From Stratiolaelaps scimitus (Eukaryota > Arthropoda > Arachnida > Mesostigmata > Laelapidae), in the NCBI GenBank assembly GCA_019614645.1, contig JABWDB010000018.1:3898501-3962500 (forward strand): a stretch of DNA of 64,000 nt, written 5' to 3'. Positions 1 to 17,430 of the stretch are shown one piece after another (position 1 is the stretch's first letter; every line of letters starts with the position of its first letter). The translations under genes were made by a program, and so were the position numbers. Under the pieces are notes generated by a model. The model did no database searches, had not been told where the DNA came from, and worked only from the letters and a program-made list of their open reading frames with translations.

Positions 1-2700
1 TGTGTGCGTGTGATACGTCTTGATCCGTCCGATCGAACCGATGCCATGCGACGACAATATTGCTACGCGTACCGTTCGGCACCACGGCGATAACACTATG
101 GTGATACTTTTACGCGACGATCACCACCACCACCACAGGTACGACTACTAGAGTTCTTGCTGGCGAGTCCCTCGAACGGCACATCGAGTCATGTCGCTCG
201 GTCTCAATTAGCGATCACCAGCCCGCGGCATAGAGAGATGACCGCTTGTAAGAGATAGAGAGAGATCGCCGCAGATGTTACTGAAGACCACCGACATTCA
301 CTAACATTCCCTCACAACATCCATCGCCCCACCCCCCTACGAGGACCGCTGCGGTCGTGCGAATTAGTGCTCGTTGTTTCACGACCAACGACTGATGGGA
401 GGACGTCAGAGCGGCAGAGAGACGGAAATCAGAGGAACGCCTAACGAAATGAAAGCGGATCGTCGTCGTCGTCGACGTCAACCAGTCCCGTCGATGTTGA
501 CGATGGCAACGCCTAATAGCAACGAGCGAGACTGGAGTCGCCGCCACTTCTGTGGGTCCCCCACAGAGACAGCTGCGCCGCATGACAAAGCCGGTGGCCA
601 TCTTCGATTCGGTCGGGTGAATTTGAAACATGCAACGTCTGCAGATATGTAGATTTTTTTTGGCGTAATGTGCGGCGACTAAAAGAAACCTTCCAAATCT
701 CGAGTGGCAAGTCATCTATATATATAGATGACTTGCAACTCAACTATTATATATATATATATATGTGTGGTGTGTGGTGCGTCTTAAGTGTGTGCGTGCA
801 TACGGAACTTTTGCCGTGGATATGATGTTTAACGTCATTCTAAACAGTATCTCTCGATCACATTTATTGGTCCAACTCGTGCTGCGAAAGAGGGTCGAGC
901 GCTACAACTCAGCTTGGCTTCATCGCTTTGTGTGAGTCAGATGGACCCCACACTCGCTCGTTCGCTTCCTCCCTCCATTTCTGCTACCGCTTTCCTAAAT
1001 GTCTCTGAACGATAAATTTCTCTCCTTGCTTCTTTTACAGTTCTACAGCATAGTGAATATCGGCGATACCCGTTATGGACAGTAGTGATCTCACATATCT
1101 GTCCGCGTGGCCCACCTGCAGTCGTCCGTGTACCAGCTACGGACGTACGTTGACGCGATGTCTAGCGAACTCAGATCCACCCAACGCTTGTGGCCGCGGA
1201 TTGACTTGAATTGAATATCTGCCACGCACCCAACCTTCGCCCTCCCTTTCGTTTGAGGCCATTGGTTCCACTTCTGATGTTCTCAAGGCAGTGCACCCTC
1301 CCCTGGTGCGACATTTGGCCTCGATCCGCGTACGTGTTAGATTTTGGCGGGGCCTGCCGCAAACTGGTCGGCCCGACTCGTTTCCGATCAGCTTCTCGAT
1401 TTTTCGGCAGTTCCAGCGCGAATTGTACCCTTAATCCCACCGTTTTTTTTCCCTCAATGAACGCTCCCACCTCATCGCTACCCGACAGGCAACTGAGAAG
1501 GCTCCAGAGTGACCAGTGTCGTGCGGACAGAGCTCTACGGCTCCCTTCCATCCTGATGGCAAACAGCATTAATAGCAAATAGTTATGTACTTGGCTTGCG
1601 GCTCGCGGCTCGGTTGGTCGGTCGCTCGCTCGGATAGGCGGTCGTCAAAAAAACGTGTGTACAAAAATAGCGACAACGACACTGGACAAATAATCATCAT
1701 TCGTGCGCGTACGAAGAACAACATAGATGCAATATACGATGCTATAAACTAGTAAATTTTCCCGGCTGACCCACAGCGAACGTTTAACGTCCACGATACG
1801 ACCTCGTTCGGCATTTAGTCTTATGAAGCTTACTATAATACTATCGCTAGTACTACTACTACTGCTGCTGCTGCTATGGGGTACGACAACACGAGACGAG
1901 ATTCCGACGGATATAGCCGACGAACAGCAGCGTATCTCACACAGCGGCTGCGACAGAAGCGGTGGCGGCGGCGGCGGCGGCGGTGCTGGCAGCGCAAAGA
2001 AAAACCACGCGAAAATCGAGAAATAAAAACAAATACAAAAATGACGATGTTGAAACAGGCACAACAGCGGACCAGCGAATATGCGTGTACACGCAAGCAG
2101 GAGAACACGCGAGAAAAATAGCAACAGAAAACGAACAGAGAGAAACGGCAGAGGAGGCCAGTGGCTGGTGGACGAGTTAATGTATAATGCCAGTGTCGTA
2201 CTGAAATGACGCCACGTCGGACCAAGAGAACGGCGACGAGCAGACCTCTTGCGCATTTACTCATACAAGGGCAGGCCGAGCCGGTGTCGTGAAAATGGTC
2301 ATGAGACGTTAGTTTTTTTATGGATAGCCGGGACATACAGGCTCTCTCGTACATATATACACACACACACACACACTACACCAGATACAGGGTTGGGTTG
2401 TGTGTACGATGGCGCATGGAGCTAGCTAGATAGGGAAGCCTACCGCGTGCGTGTACGGCCCATCCGATGTCGCCGTTCGTTGGACAGTCGAAGGCAGACA
2501 GATGGACAGGTGGTAACAGCAGCGGCCGCGGCTGCGGCCGCAGCAGCAATAACAACGTCGGGGACAACGGTATCCAGAAGTATAAAAAAAAAGAGAGGAA
2601 TAGACACAAGTTTGTAAAGATTCGGAAACGAGCCGAGGGAGCGAATGCAACGCCGAATGAAATAATGGAGAAATAGCAGGGCCCGGGCGCCGCGCTTGGT
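1..2700. other. No recognised gene; simple-repeat-rich flank
   Basis: Open frames here run on both strands over the same bases and are driven by repeats (CTA/CTG and CGG runs at about 1850-1985, CA run at about 2350-2375, CAG/CGG run at 2515-2550). None reads as a known protein. A pyrimidine tract ending in TTTTACAG at about 1018-1040 resembles a 3' splice site, so a short exon of an unseen gene is possible, but the frame that follows is soon closed. Confidence 0.5.
707..736. repeat. 30-bp perfect palindrome
   Basis: The arms begin GCAAGTCATC and the whole 30 bases equal their own reverse complement, centred on a short TATATA core. It could extrude as a cruciform or fold into a hairpin if transcribed. 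A (TA)n tract follows at about 750-764. Confidence 0.9.
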
Positions 2701-3700
2701 CGCGCGCGTTGGCCGTACGCTATTCGACGTGGATTATGTGTTCACGCAAGACGAGGAAAGCCGGAGAGAGAGGTATAAAGAGAAAGATGAGGCGGCGGGC
2801 GTACGAGGTTCTTTTATAGCTGTTTATGCTCGAAGAGCGAACGAAACAGCCGACGCTGTTGGCCGTCCGGTTGTTGATCAACGAGAAACGTTCGCGGACG
2901 TGGGATACAGCAAGCTCAGCACTGATGGAGGATGGAGTCAGCATCCAGTGAGTGAACCAGAGGCGGCGACGAGGATATGACGAGATGATGATGCTGGTGA
3001 TGATGATGCTGGTGATTGTGATGATCCTTATGTTACTGATGATGGCGATGCTATTAATGGTGGTGATGCGTTCAAGCGACAGAATTCGAATAGCGTGGAC
3101 AGAAATGGAACAACACAAAAGTGGACAAAGAGACGTGAGGGGAAAACCTCTCCCGTTGGAGTAACAGCAGGAGCAGCAGCAGCAGCAGCAACAGGAGCGA
3201 CAGAACAGAAGAAGATCGTGCGCATCGAATAACTGGAGCAACAAAGCACTACTCGTACACAACAAACAAGCTGTAAAATATATGACCGCCAGAATAGTAT
3301 GTATTGTATATATATATATATATATATTGCACCGTTGGATATGATATCGTTGACGTGGTTGCCGTTGTTGCTGTTATTGTCTGCCATTGTCGAAGTGAAT
3401 GATGAGACATTATTATTATTATTATTTTATAGCTGTCGTTTTGTTGTTGTTGTTGTTCGCTACTGCTCCGTTGCGGCGCTGGAGGAAGCGATGAAACAAT
3501 GAGGGTTGACAGGCTCTTCAACCTACGCTGCCACTACCACTAAACGCTTTTCATTGCTGAACCTCAGCCGTCTGTATCTTCCACGAAAAGCTTCGGGTGG
3601 CACCACCATCACCATAACAATCACCATAGGGTGTTTTGACCTGACTCTCTCTCTCCCCAAGCTGTTCTCCTGTAATGTGGCAGGCCACCTTTAGATATTA
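2700..3700. repeat. Triplet and dinucleotide repeat block, no gene seen
   Basis: Contains ATG/GATGAT-type triplets at 2980-3065, AGC triplets at 3166-3195, (TA)n at about 3308-3327, ATT triplets at 3410-3426 and GTT triplets near 3440-3460. The open frames here are translations of these repeats (poly-M, poly-C, poly-I), so I do not call any coding. Confidence 0.7.
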
Positions 3701-3849
3701 CCTCAACGACCTATCGAAGCCACCTTTCGTACCAGATTCAGAAACAAATATTCGTGTCAGAAACTTGGTGACAACCCCCACATGCTGTTTTGCGTGAAAT
3801 AAACCAACGGCCATGATAGTGAATCTGCGAATTACTTGATTTAATTCGT

Positions 3850-9440
<5,591 letters not shown>

Positions 9441-9736
9441 AACTTATAGCTAAGATGTCCCCTAGATGGTCTAGTGGTGAGCGTCTTAGACTACTAGACC
9501 GGAGGGACACGTGTGTGTTGGGTTCAAATCCTGTCGGACGCGGAGAATCCTTGGAGTTCTTTATCATCTTTCTTTATCTGAGTATTCTTGTCAGGTACGA
9601 GTAAGGCACAGAATAAGCAAAGGTGGCCCCGACAGGTCCTCATAGTAATACCTAAAGGTTAAGAGCTGAGGGTTGTCAGATAGGGGAACAGCTGAGGGTC
9701 AGCTCGAAAAAACCGATAAAAACTTATAGGTAAGAT
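9441..9736 (+). mobile_element. Full-length tRNA-derived SINE (family A) with 16-bp target duplication
   Basis: The element itself is 9457-9720 (264 bp). Its 5' part is tRNA-like, with an A box (TGGTCTAGTGG, about 9467-9477) and a B box (GGTTCAAATCC, about 9521-9531) for RNA polymerase III. A tRNA-unrelated body follows, ending in GCTGAGGGTCAGCTCG and an A-rich tail. The flanks AACTTATAGCTAAGAT (9441-9456) and AACTTATAGGTAAGAT (9721-9736) differ at one of 16 bases and are the target-site duplication, which fixes both ends. Body pieces recur at about 27.6, 38.9, 40.8, 42.7 and 43.6 kb. It encodes no protein and would need a LINE to move. Confidence 0.93.
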
Positions 9737-9839
9737 ACCTTCTAAGCAAAAGCCTACTGAATGTCGTTATGACGACTATATAATATAATTTATATAACAG
9801 GATATAGGATTCATAAGATGGACCCCTTTAAATGCAAAT

Positions 9840-9925
9840 ATGCAACGCTGGGCATCGAACTCGTGCACTTTCGTATCTAGGATCATAATTTTCTACAGAG
9901 CACCACCCGCCTGCTTACCACAGAC
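9840..9925 (-). repeat. Degenerate tRNA-like SINE head
   Basis: Read on the minus strand there is a B-box-like GAGTTCGATGCCC, with an A-box-like GGTGGTGCTCTG upstream at tRNA-like spacing. It is not a clean cloverleaf, so a decayed SINE head is more likely than a tRNA gene. Confidence 0.4.
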
Positions 9926-10390
9926 ATCACCAATTTTGCATCAGGGTGCCCGCACCTAGATCATTTGATCAAGCGATGTGATACCATCGAATCGGAAATA
10001 GTCATATATATTAGCTTGATTCAAGCAAACTTTCGCCGGAGTTTTCTTTTCTATAAAAAAAAAAAGAGAAACCCATTTTTTCATATTAACGAAAAATGTT
10101 CTATATGTTCTAAGCGTGACCCCCTGATCACTTCATCTGGTATATTTCAGCACCCAGCAGGGCAGGGTTCAAAAGCTATTGATGGAGACGCTCTCAGCTT
10201 TTTGTTTTTTTTTTCGGGACTATCCACGACTTTGTGGGTGGGAAGTTTATTAAGACAAAACTACGGAACATGTACATAATTACTTCGCTCTCAGCTTAGA
10301 AAAGATATAGCTGTTGATGTTTTCTTCTCTTCCTTCGATTCAGTCATTGTACAATACCGTGTGGACTGTTCCAAGCAACTTGAAATCTAG
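9926..10390. other. Intergenic, nothing distinct
   Basis: Only poly-A and poly-T runs near 10056 and 10200 stand out. I see no gene or repeat family. Confidence 0.5.
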
Positions 10391-11600
10391 ACCGCTTGAC
10401 ACATCGCCGCCTATTATATACGTTCTGGGACTACTCATCGAAGCGAAACCGTAATGAGAACCCTATAGACTCGCCTTGTTCACTTCGTCTTTGCCCAATA
10501 AGGCCACGAACGAGCGCAACCAGCCACGAGCGCCCATGGCCCGGCGAGCAGAGAAAAAAATGTCAAGGACGCGAAGTTCGGTTGTCACATGGCATCGGTA
10601 TCGATAAGCGGAGATCACAAGGGACATCCCCGACAGCGACATACACCCCGATCCGGCAACACACATACACGCGCGCAAAGGCGGCCGAACGGATCCGCTC
10701 TCACCCACTCGCAGTAGTCTGAGAGACAGTTTTACTAGACTAGGAATAACGCTACTCGTTCTGGACGCCTGGTGACGCCATGGAAAGGCATTGGCGAGAG
10801 CGTGAGGGCTCCACATGCCCTGCTGGATGTGGGGCGTCGGGGCCTTCGAGGGTGGGACTTTCGATGAAGATAGGGATTCGCCTGCGGCTGCGAGCGTCAG
10901 TAGTATCCTTTGAAGACACTGCTCCGGGCTATCCGAACACTTCGCGCAGCTCTCGTCACTGCGGCACGGCCCACGTCCGTTGCCCGCCTCCATCCACCAC
11001 AGACCGGCATGATGGCAGACCTAGCCAGCATTCGATTCCCGCACACCTACAGCCAATGCTCGTCTTTTCTCTCGTCTGCTCGTTCCCGTTCTCTAGAAAG
11101 CGTTATGCCAGCTAACGGCTGCCTGCCCCTGGCGACTAGCGCCCGCGGCGTCGAGACAAGGGCAAGGAGACTATTCCTTGCCGCCTTCGTCCCCGTTGCC
11201 TGCAGTGCCCGCAGACAGTGTTGGCAGACAGTCAAGCTACCCAACCACCCGCCCTGGATGCAGGCTTCTTTGTTTCGAAGGTGATGCTGCTTGGTCTCTG
11301 ACCGCCGCGGCCGCTCCACTACGCGCCGCAGCGTCTACTGGGGACTCGGTGAGGCGATCGGGGGCCCCACCTGATCTGTATGGGAAAGTCAGTGCCCGCG
11401 GCGCAATGAGGTGGGCAAACGCACCACCTGGGAGAGCTCTCACTGACGCTGGCGATGCCGGGGTGGCCCAGGTGGTCCAGGTGGACTCGCCGAATAATTC
11501 TCCCGTCCTGGTCGAAGTAGGCAATGAGGCGGCGGCTTCGCTTCCTCGTTTTGCCAACATTGCCCCGAGATACGATGGCTAGAAGGCAGGCCTCCTGACG
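10391..11600. other. GC-rich block with overlapping ORFs on both strands
   Basis: Base composition rises sharply compared with the AT-rich sequence on either side. Long open frames exist on both strands: 10463-10993 (-), 11178-11582 (+) and 11237-11560 (-). GC-rich DNA has few stop codons by chance, and none of these frames shows a motif I know. The minus frame 10993-10463 has a donor-like GTGAGAG near 10700, so an exon cannot be excluded. Confidence 0.4.
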
Positions 11601-11901
11601 CCTGCCTCTAGAAATGGCCGGAACTCGGCCAGAAACGGGGGGCGAAGGATGTTGAAGGCGGATAGACAACGGCAACCGATCTATTATACCGATATATCGC
11701 AAGGTAAATAGCACAAATAGCAATAGAAGTACGCATGAGTCGATGCAGCTGTGGGAGCTGTGACCGTTGTGACACCGAAAGGTCACGATCCCTGGGTCGC
11801 AACAGAGGTACTAAGGAAATGGAGACACACTCTACACGTCGACGTTCACTGTAACCTTCTCCAAATGTGTAGTTCACCGGTGCTCGTCTGCTCTCTCTCT
11901 C

Positions 11902-12072
11902 AAAATTGTGCTCCCTCTCTAGTTGGCTCAGGTGTTCGGGTCCTTCTGTTGACCTTGTGGAAGGTCCACTGGATACCACCTCGCTTGACCCTTCAGTGCG
12001 GTCCACGCATAACCCAGATGGTTTCGTGAGAAACCCGAACGCCCGAGCCAACTCGAGAGAGAGCACAATTTT
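11902..12072. mobile_element. Small element with about 40-bp terminal inverted repeats (MITE-like)
   Basis: Arm 11902-11941 is the reverse complement of arm 12033-12072 with about five mismatches; outer ends are AAAATTGTGCTC and GAGCACAATTTT. The roughly 90 bp between the arms shows no self-complementarity. Length, lack of coding capacity and terminal inversion fit a non-autonomous DNA transposon, but I find no clear target-site duplication, so a plain inverted duplication is the alternative. Confidence 0.6.
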
Positions 12073-15000
12073 CAAGTGGAGCGCCGAGCTTAAAACGCGC
12101 CTTTTGACGACTAATCAAAATACTGCTACCATTTACCACAATTTACTTGTAACAATTTAACTTGCATTCACTTCTCAATTGATTTTGGTTCTTCTAACAT
12201 ACGCACATCTTATCCAATTTAAAGGAGAGGCATTCAGCGATGACGTGTGCGAAAATTATGTCTGACAAAGTGTCATTGCCCGTTTGGCTGTAGCGTTTGT
12301 ATCGATATGCACGAGAAAAAAGTACAGCGAGCCGGAACGCGTGCTGGGTGGCGGATTATACACATATTATATGTGATGATATATTATGGTAGAATGTCAT
12401 TTGATGACATATCGTGATGCGATATTTACTGGTGTTCTGTTAGATGAATGATATGGCAGAGGTAGGTTTCTTTGTCATGTCTCATTAGTCACATCCTTGC
12501 TCCCATACAACGTTGTTGAGAAAGATTTCAGATAACCACCATAGAAATTGAGTCGCATGGCACTGAGACATACATGTTACGTGTTCCCAAATAGAATATT
12601 AAAAATATCCCCTTACGTTCTGTTCTAACAACATTGCCGAAGGAACGTTTTCCAATATTTTTCCCATCGATTTCGGGCATCAAACACAGATTTCGTTGGC
12701 CCAAAACCATTGTTCGCGGTTCAGTCCAAAACAAATGGTGGTGAAAATTCGAAAGCCGATTCCTCACACGATATGAGCTCAATGGGATGGCTGGTGTGCC
12801 GGGGTCATCTCCGTATATCTAGTACCTAACCAGAGAGCTAATTCATGCAGTATATCGAGCACATGCGATAGGGCGATTTCGAATTGTCGAATACCGACTT
12901 TAAAGGAACAGACGTTGTCGAAGGGCGGCGCTTGTAAGTTGCTAAATCGATCGGTTTTAATAATGCAGCAGCAAGTAAGAGCAAGGGTTTTGGAGAGGCT
13001 CATTGTGTAGATGTACATTCGCAGCCAGTTCCGATAAAGCTGTTCAGTCTCGGAAATCATGCCGCTCATCATGCAAGAGAACGGGTGGCGACTAGCATTT
13101 TTGAACGTCGCCGAAGATGGGGTCGACCATTCAGAAATGGTTGGCAGAATGGCCGTAGTGACTTGTGACCTATTCTTATGATTAGGTTCCAGATGCGACA
13201 CACCACGATGTTTTCACCTTAGAAACGAGCATGGGAAGAAAGACTCACACGAAGAATCACCACAAACATTTCAACGAGATCACCTTGGCTGCCTCTTGGC
13301 TTCGCGCCCCATTTCACTGTTGCTAGAGCGGAGGTTTCCATCTCGAGCGATCTTAACTCGCGTTTTGGCCAATTTGAAACAGAAATTATCTGTTTACGGG
13401 GAACGCGTGACGCATAGCTCCAGCATCGACCTGGGTAGAGGCATAGTATTATAAGATAATAGCTCTTGCCAATCCATGAGAAAAATTGATAGACGTACAA
13501 TCCGTCTTCACTGTCGCCGCTATGGAACGACAGTGTCATAGTCGAGCAGCCTCTGTCCGCGCACAGGCATGACGTGCCTTCATGACGTTACTATCTTTAA
13601 CGAAGGACAAGACGACGACACCCTATTGAATGAATCCTATGAGCAATTCACACTGGGTCGCCCTAGTTCAAGCTGAGCTGTGCGTGTTCTTTTGCAAAAG
13701 CATTTTATGTCAAGAACTGACCAAAAATTAACCAATTTCGCAACGAATACGAACGCATATCTCATAGCAATTATTGCCACATGATGCACACGAACGACTT
13801 AATATGGTCTGTCGTCAAATCGTGGTTCAACTAGTAACGAATGGCGTCTCAAAACTATAACCAACCCTTGAAGAAAATGTTACCTAATCTCAGACAAGTG
13901 GACGATAAAGCAAAACGCAAACCCACATCGGTTCTGGGCAATGCATATAAACAAATAAGCGAAAAAAAAAAATCCAACACTAAATGGTGAACGACGTGAT
14001 GCTACACAGCATAATATCCACCCTGTATAAATTGACAGAATTCGGGTCAGTGACTATGGCTCTCCGTGATCTAGATGTCCACAAGCTCAACACCCCTACA
14101 ATGAGCGGCTCTGGTCGCTGAGCTAGCCGAATCAATCGAGGGGTGGGCCCATGTGGTTTTATGTGAAGCTATTTCGCAATGACAAAAAACGCATCCCGCT
14201 AACGCGATAATATGGCCGGCAATCGTTAACTGCATTAATATTCTCCGGTAGATGTTCTACAACGACGATATTGTGGTATCAGCCGCTCAATGTTGTGGCG
14301 GCCGCTATCAGCCGAGCAGCAGCCGCAGAGCTCGTTGAAGTGTGCCGGCAATATTCGCTTGTCGTCTTTAGTTCAAAATGCGCCGATGTAACGACGGACC
14401 GTATCGGGTATCGTCAATCGTTTTGTTGGCATTGGCGATTGTCCTCGATCGACCGTCGTAATATGAATTTTTGTGGGCGTCCACTTATGGCAGATTCTTG
14501 CTTGATTGTAGATGTGCACACCGACGCTTTTTGTGTTAAGTGGGATTATTCATTTGGGAGAGGCGTCGCTTCGTGAACTGTTGAGACACGTGAAACGCAC
14601 GGCTAGACATTATTGGGACGCATTGTTGGGATGGTCAATTTGTTAATGGAGACAGAAGACATTTTTTCTACGTTACTCGTTGACGCGTTCGACTCTGTCC
14701 CTCGTATGCCGATGTGTGATTTGTTGTTGACGTTTTAGCCAGCAAATATATACACCTATTGTTTGTCTTCGTGGCTGACCTATTGTGAAATCCAGCTGAG
14801 AAGGTTTATCGTAAGGATGGTACAACACTGTTTCAGGGAAAAAGCTGCTGCGTGCTTCGGCGTGTGACTATTGCGTGGATCAAGGTGTACGAGTGGAAAT
14901 CTCAACGATATTTGATTCCCATCCCAGCAAATATTGTCAGCATCTTATAACGCTGTAGGGAGAAAGCATCCGTCAGTCAATCATTCTTCTTCCGGATAGG

Positions 15001-15575
15001 GGGTCTGAATCGTGGTAGCGCACTCGCAGAACTGTTTTCCGCGCAAGCCATTTCGTTATACGGTGAATAAGATAAGAGAGAAGAGCACGCACTTAAATAC
15101 ATACACATATGTACATATCGCACACACACACACACACACACGTGTTTATATACTCGAACACTTACAATATGGCATGATAGTGCAACATGGCCAGTGATGG
15201 CGGAGAGAGACCCCAAGTCGCCGATTGATACGAGGTGGCTTTTGTCCCTTGCATAGATTTAATTAACGATGAGACGGACACGACGCAGCAGGTCTGACGA
15301 TGAACTTTGTCAGCCGAAATGTCAATACTAGCCGCCACGCTGCCGGCCACCGCTGACATATGCATTCGTTCAATTTTCGTTTATTTCTACTTCGATTCTA
15401 ACCGTTCACGATATCGGAAATCAATGCGAACGTGTTTTAAATGTGAACGTTCCATGCTCGTATTCAAATCCTTTTCACGATGACGCTGTCACTCTCCACC
15501 GTCGGCTAGCGAGCTAGAGTTATCTCGAGAAAGCAGGAGAGACTGACTACGTTCGTATCTTTTACTTTGTCATCC

Positions 15576-15608
<33 letters not shown>

Positions 15609-16798
15609 CATCTATCTTCGCCACATGATCGGCCCGGCTTTTGTATACACCCAGCATATATGTACGCCTGTATATCGGAGCCGAGTAACCAATTGCAGCC
15701 AGCGTCTCCGGTCACCATAATTGGGCGACATGCAGGTGCTATTGATATGTGTGTACTGCGCGGCGTTGTAATGAAAACGACCACGTCGCGAGCAAAAAAA
15801 ACACGAATCAAACGCATTTGCGCACACTCGTTGCCGCTCAATCCGAACTTTGCGCATTCGCCGGCATTATGATGGTTGCTCCCGTTGTCGTTGCTGTGTT
15901 TCTCAAACAAAAAAAACAGGGCGGTTTCACATTCTCTAATTCGATTTCGTCTAATATCCTGGTCACGGCGACGTCAGGCCCAAATCATATCTGATGTCCG
16001 ATTTGTAACCGGCAAGGGACGACTAGCACAATGCTGTCTCGCTATCTGCAAATGTTCACGGTGATGATGATAATGATGATGAACAAGGTGTAATCTGAAA
16101 TTGAAGAAAAATAAAGCACACATCAATGGCCAATGGGGCCAGCGAGGTTGAAACGCATCCGCTCCATGCGATCGAGCGGATGAACGCAGGGCGACGTTCG
16201 AAATGATGTCGAGTCCATATTGCGTACTATGAAAACCTTGTGTAGAGAGCGAGGACACGAACTCATCAAGTCACTTAAGCCAAGATGTGTATTGGGTCGA
16301 GGCACAGTCTTAACGCACGCCGTTCATTGTTTATTATTTTTGTTAAGTATAATTGTTCAGTTTGTAATGTTATCTCGCCAAATTCACACAGACTCGGGTC
16401 TCAGAGGGTCTGCACAAATTTCGCCTAATTTTTCGAGTACATTTTCAAAATGGATTTCACCTCGTTGCATCTGGCTTGCCGTGAAGAGTATGTGCCACAT
16501 GACGAAACTCGAACCGGCACCTCCCGCGCCCCGCCCGGCAGTCGCTTATTGAATATCGTACATATGTAGTCGCCTATTGTGGCGTTCGCAGATTACATTG
16601 CATTGCTAGGTTTGATCAGCGCATATACAATTACCGTCTCATGCACCCTTAATACATTCGGGGTGGTCCCTACCTCGCCAAGGGCAATAAGCCTCTAGAG
16701 GGCATCAGGGTATCTTCTTGCTTAGAGGTTTTCACAATGGCAAGCCAACGGTAACGCCAAACTGAATCACCAATGACGTGATCGAGAATATTTTCTGA
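12073..16798. other. Intergenic, no gene recognised
   Basis: Contains a CA repeat (about 15120-15142) and a (TA)n tract (about 15578-15602). Minus-strand ORFs at 13219-13539 and 12779-13201 could in principle be joined by a 66-base GT-AG intron (donor GTGAGT near 13245), but the joined product resembles no family I know. Confidence 0.5.
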
Positions 16799-16838
16799 AT
16801 CTCTCCTTGACGTAGATATATCTAAGTCAAGGAGAGAT
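16799..16838. repeat. 40-bp near-perfect palindrome
   Basis: All positions pair across the centre except one mismatched pair (16812 with 16825). The core is TAGATATATCTA and the arms begin ATCTCTCCTTGAC. It could form a cruciform or a hairpin transcript. Confidence 0.9.
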
Positions 16839-17430
16839 CTGTATTCTTCACAGACTTGGCACTTTTGCACGCTTCAACTAATATGAATATTCAGAATATA
16901 TCTTTGAGGATATCTATATCTCTTTGATATCATGTGTTTTGAGACACCCTGTTTTCCGCATTATGTGGAATATATGAAATTATTATCATTTTAATTTCTG
17001 TAATGATAAGCTATACCGAGGCTAGTATCAATATCGAAATCTAAGTACAAGGCAAAGAAACGCTTCATCAAATAGAAAATCCATACCATGAAAATTGAAA
17101 AAAATCTAGGTACACACACACATATATATAACAATTGTAGCATAAGGCCTATTATTCTAACATCAGTTTCACTATGCGATTTCGGCGCATTGCAAACCGT
17201 TGCATATTTCCAGCAACACTAAACACGACAGATTGCAGAACAATAGCACAAGTGAATCCAGTTAATAATAATAATGATAATGACCGTGAGCAGATTTTTT
17301 TGGGCTGAGGAATATGCATCGTTGGGTTGTTGCGGTCTGCTCCAGCCTCTTGCTGACTGCCGGGTCTATTCGATTGTCCCTGGTCGTCGTTTTTTTTGTC
17401 GCTCTGTGTCATCGGGGTGCCAATGATCGA
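16839..17430. other. AT-rich intergenic stretch
   Basis: AT-rich with short A and T runs. I see no ORF, RNA gene or repeat family that I can support. Confidence 0.5.

Noticed and set aside
1645..2372. Long minus-strand ORFs of up to 203 codons
   Set aside because: They are translations of CTG/CGG triplets and Ser-, Pro- and Phe-rich low complexity.
9467..9545. tRNA gene at the A and B boxes of SINE-A
   Set aside because: The stems do not form a proper cloverleaf, and the sequence continues into a repeated body with a target duplication, so it is a SINE head.
12779..13539. Two minus-strand ORFs that could be spliced into one product
   Set aside because: The donor is good (GTGAGT) but the only in-frame acceptor lacks a pyrimidine tract, the intron would be 66 bases, and the peptide resembles no family.
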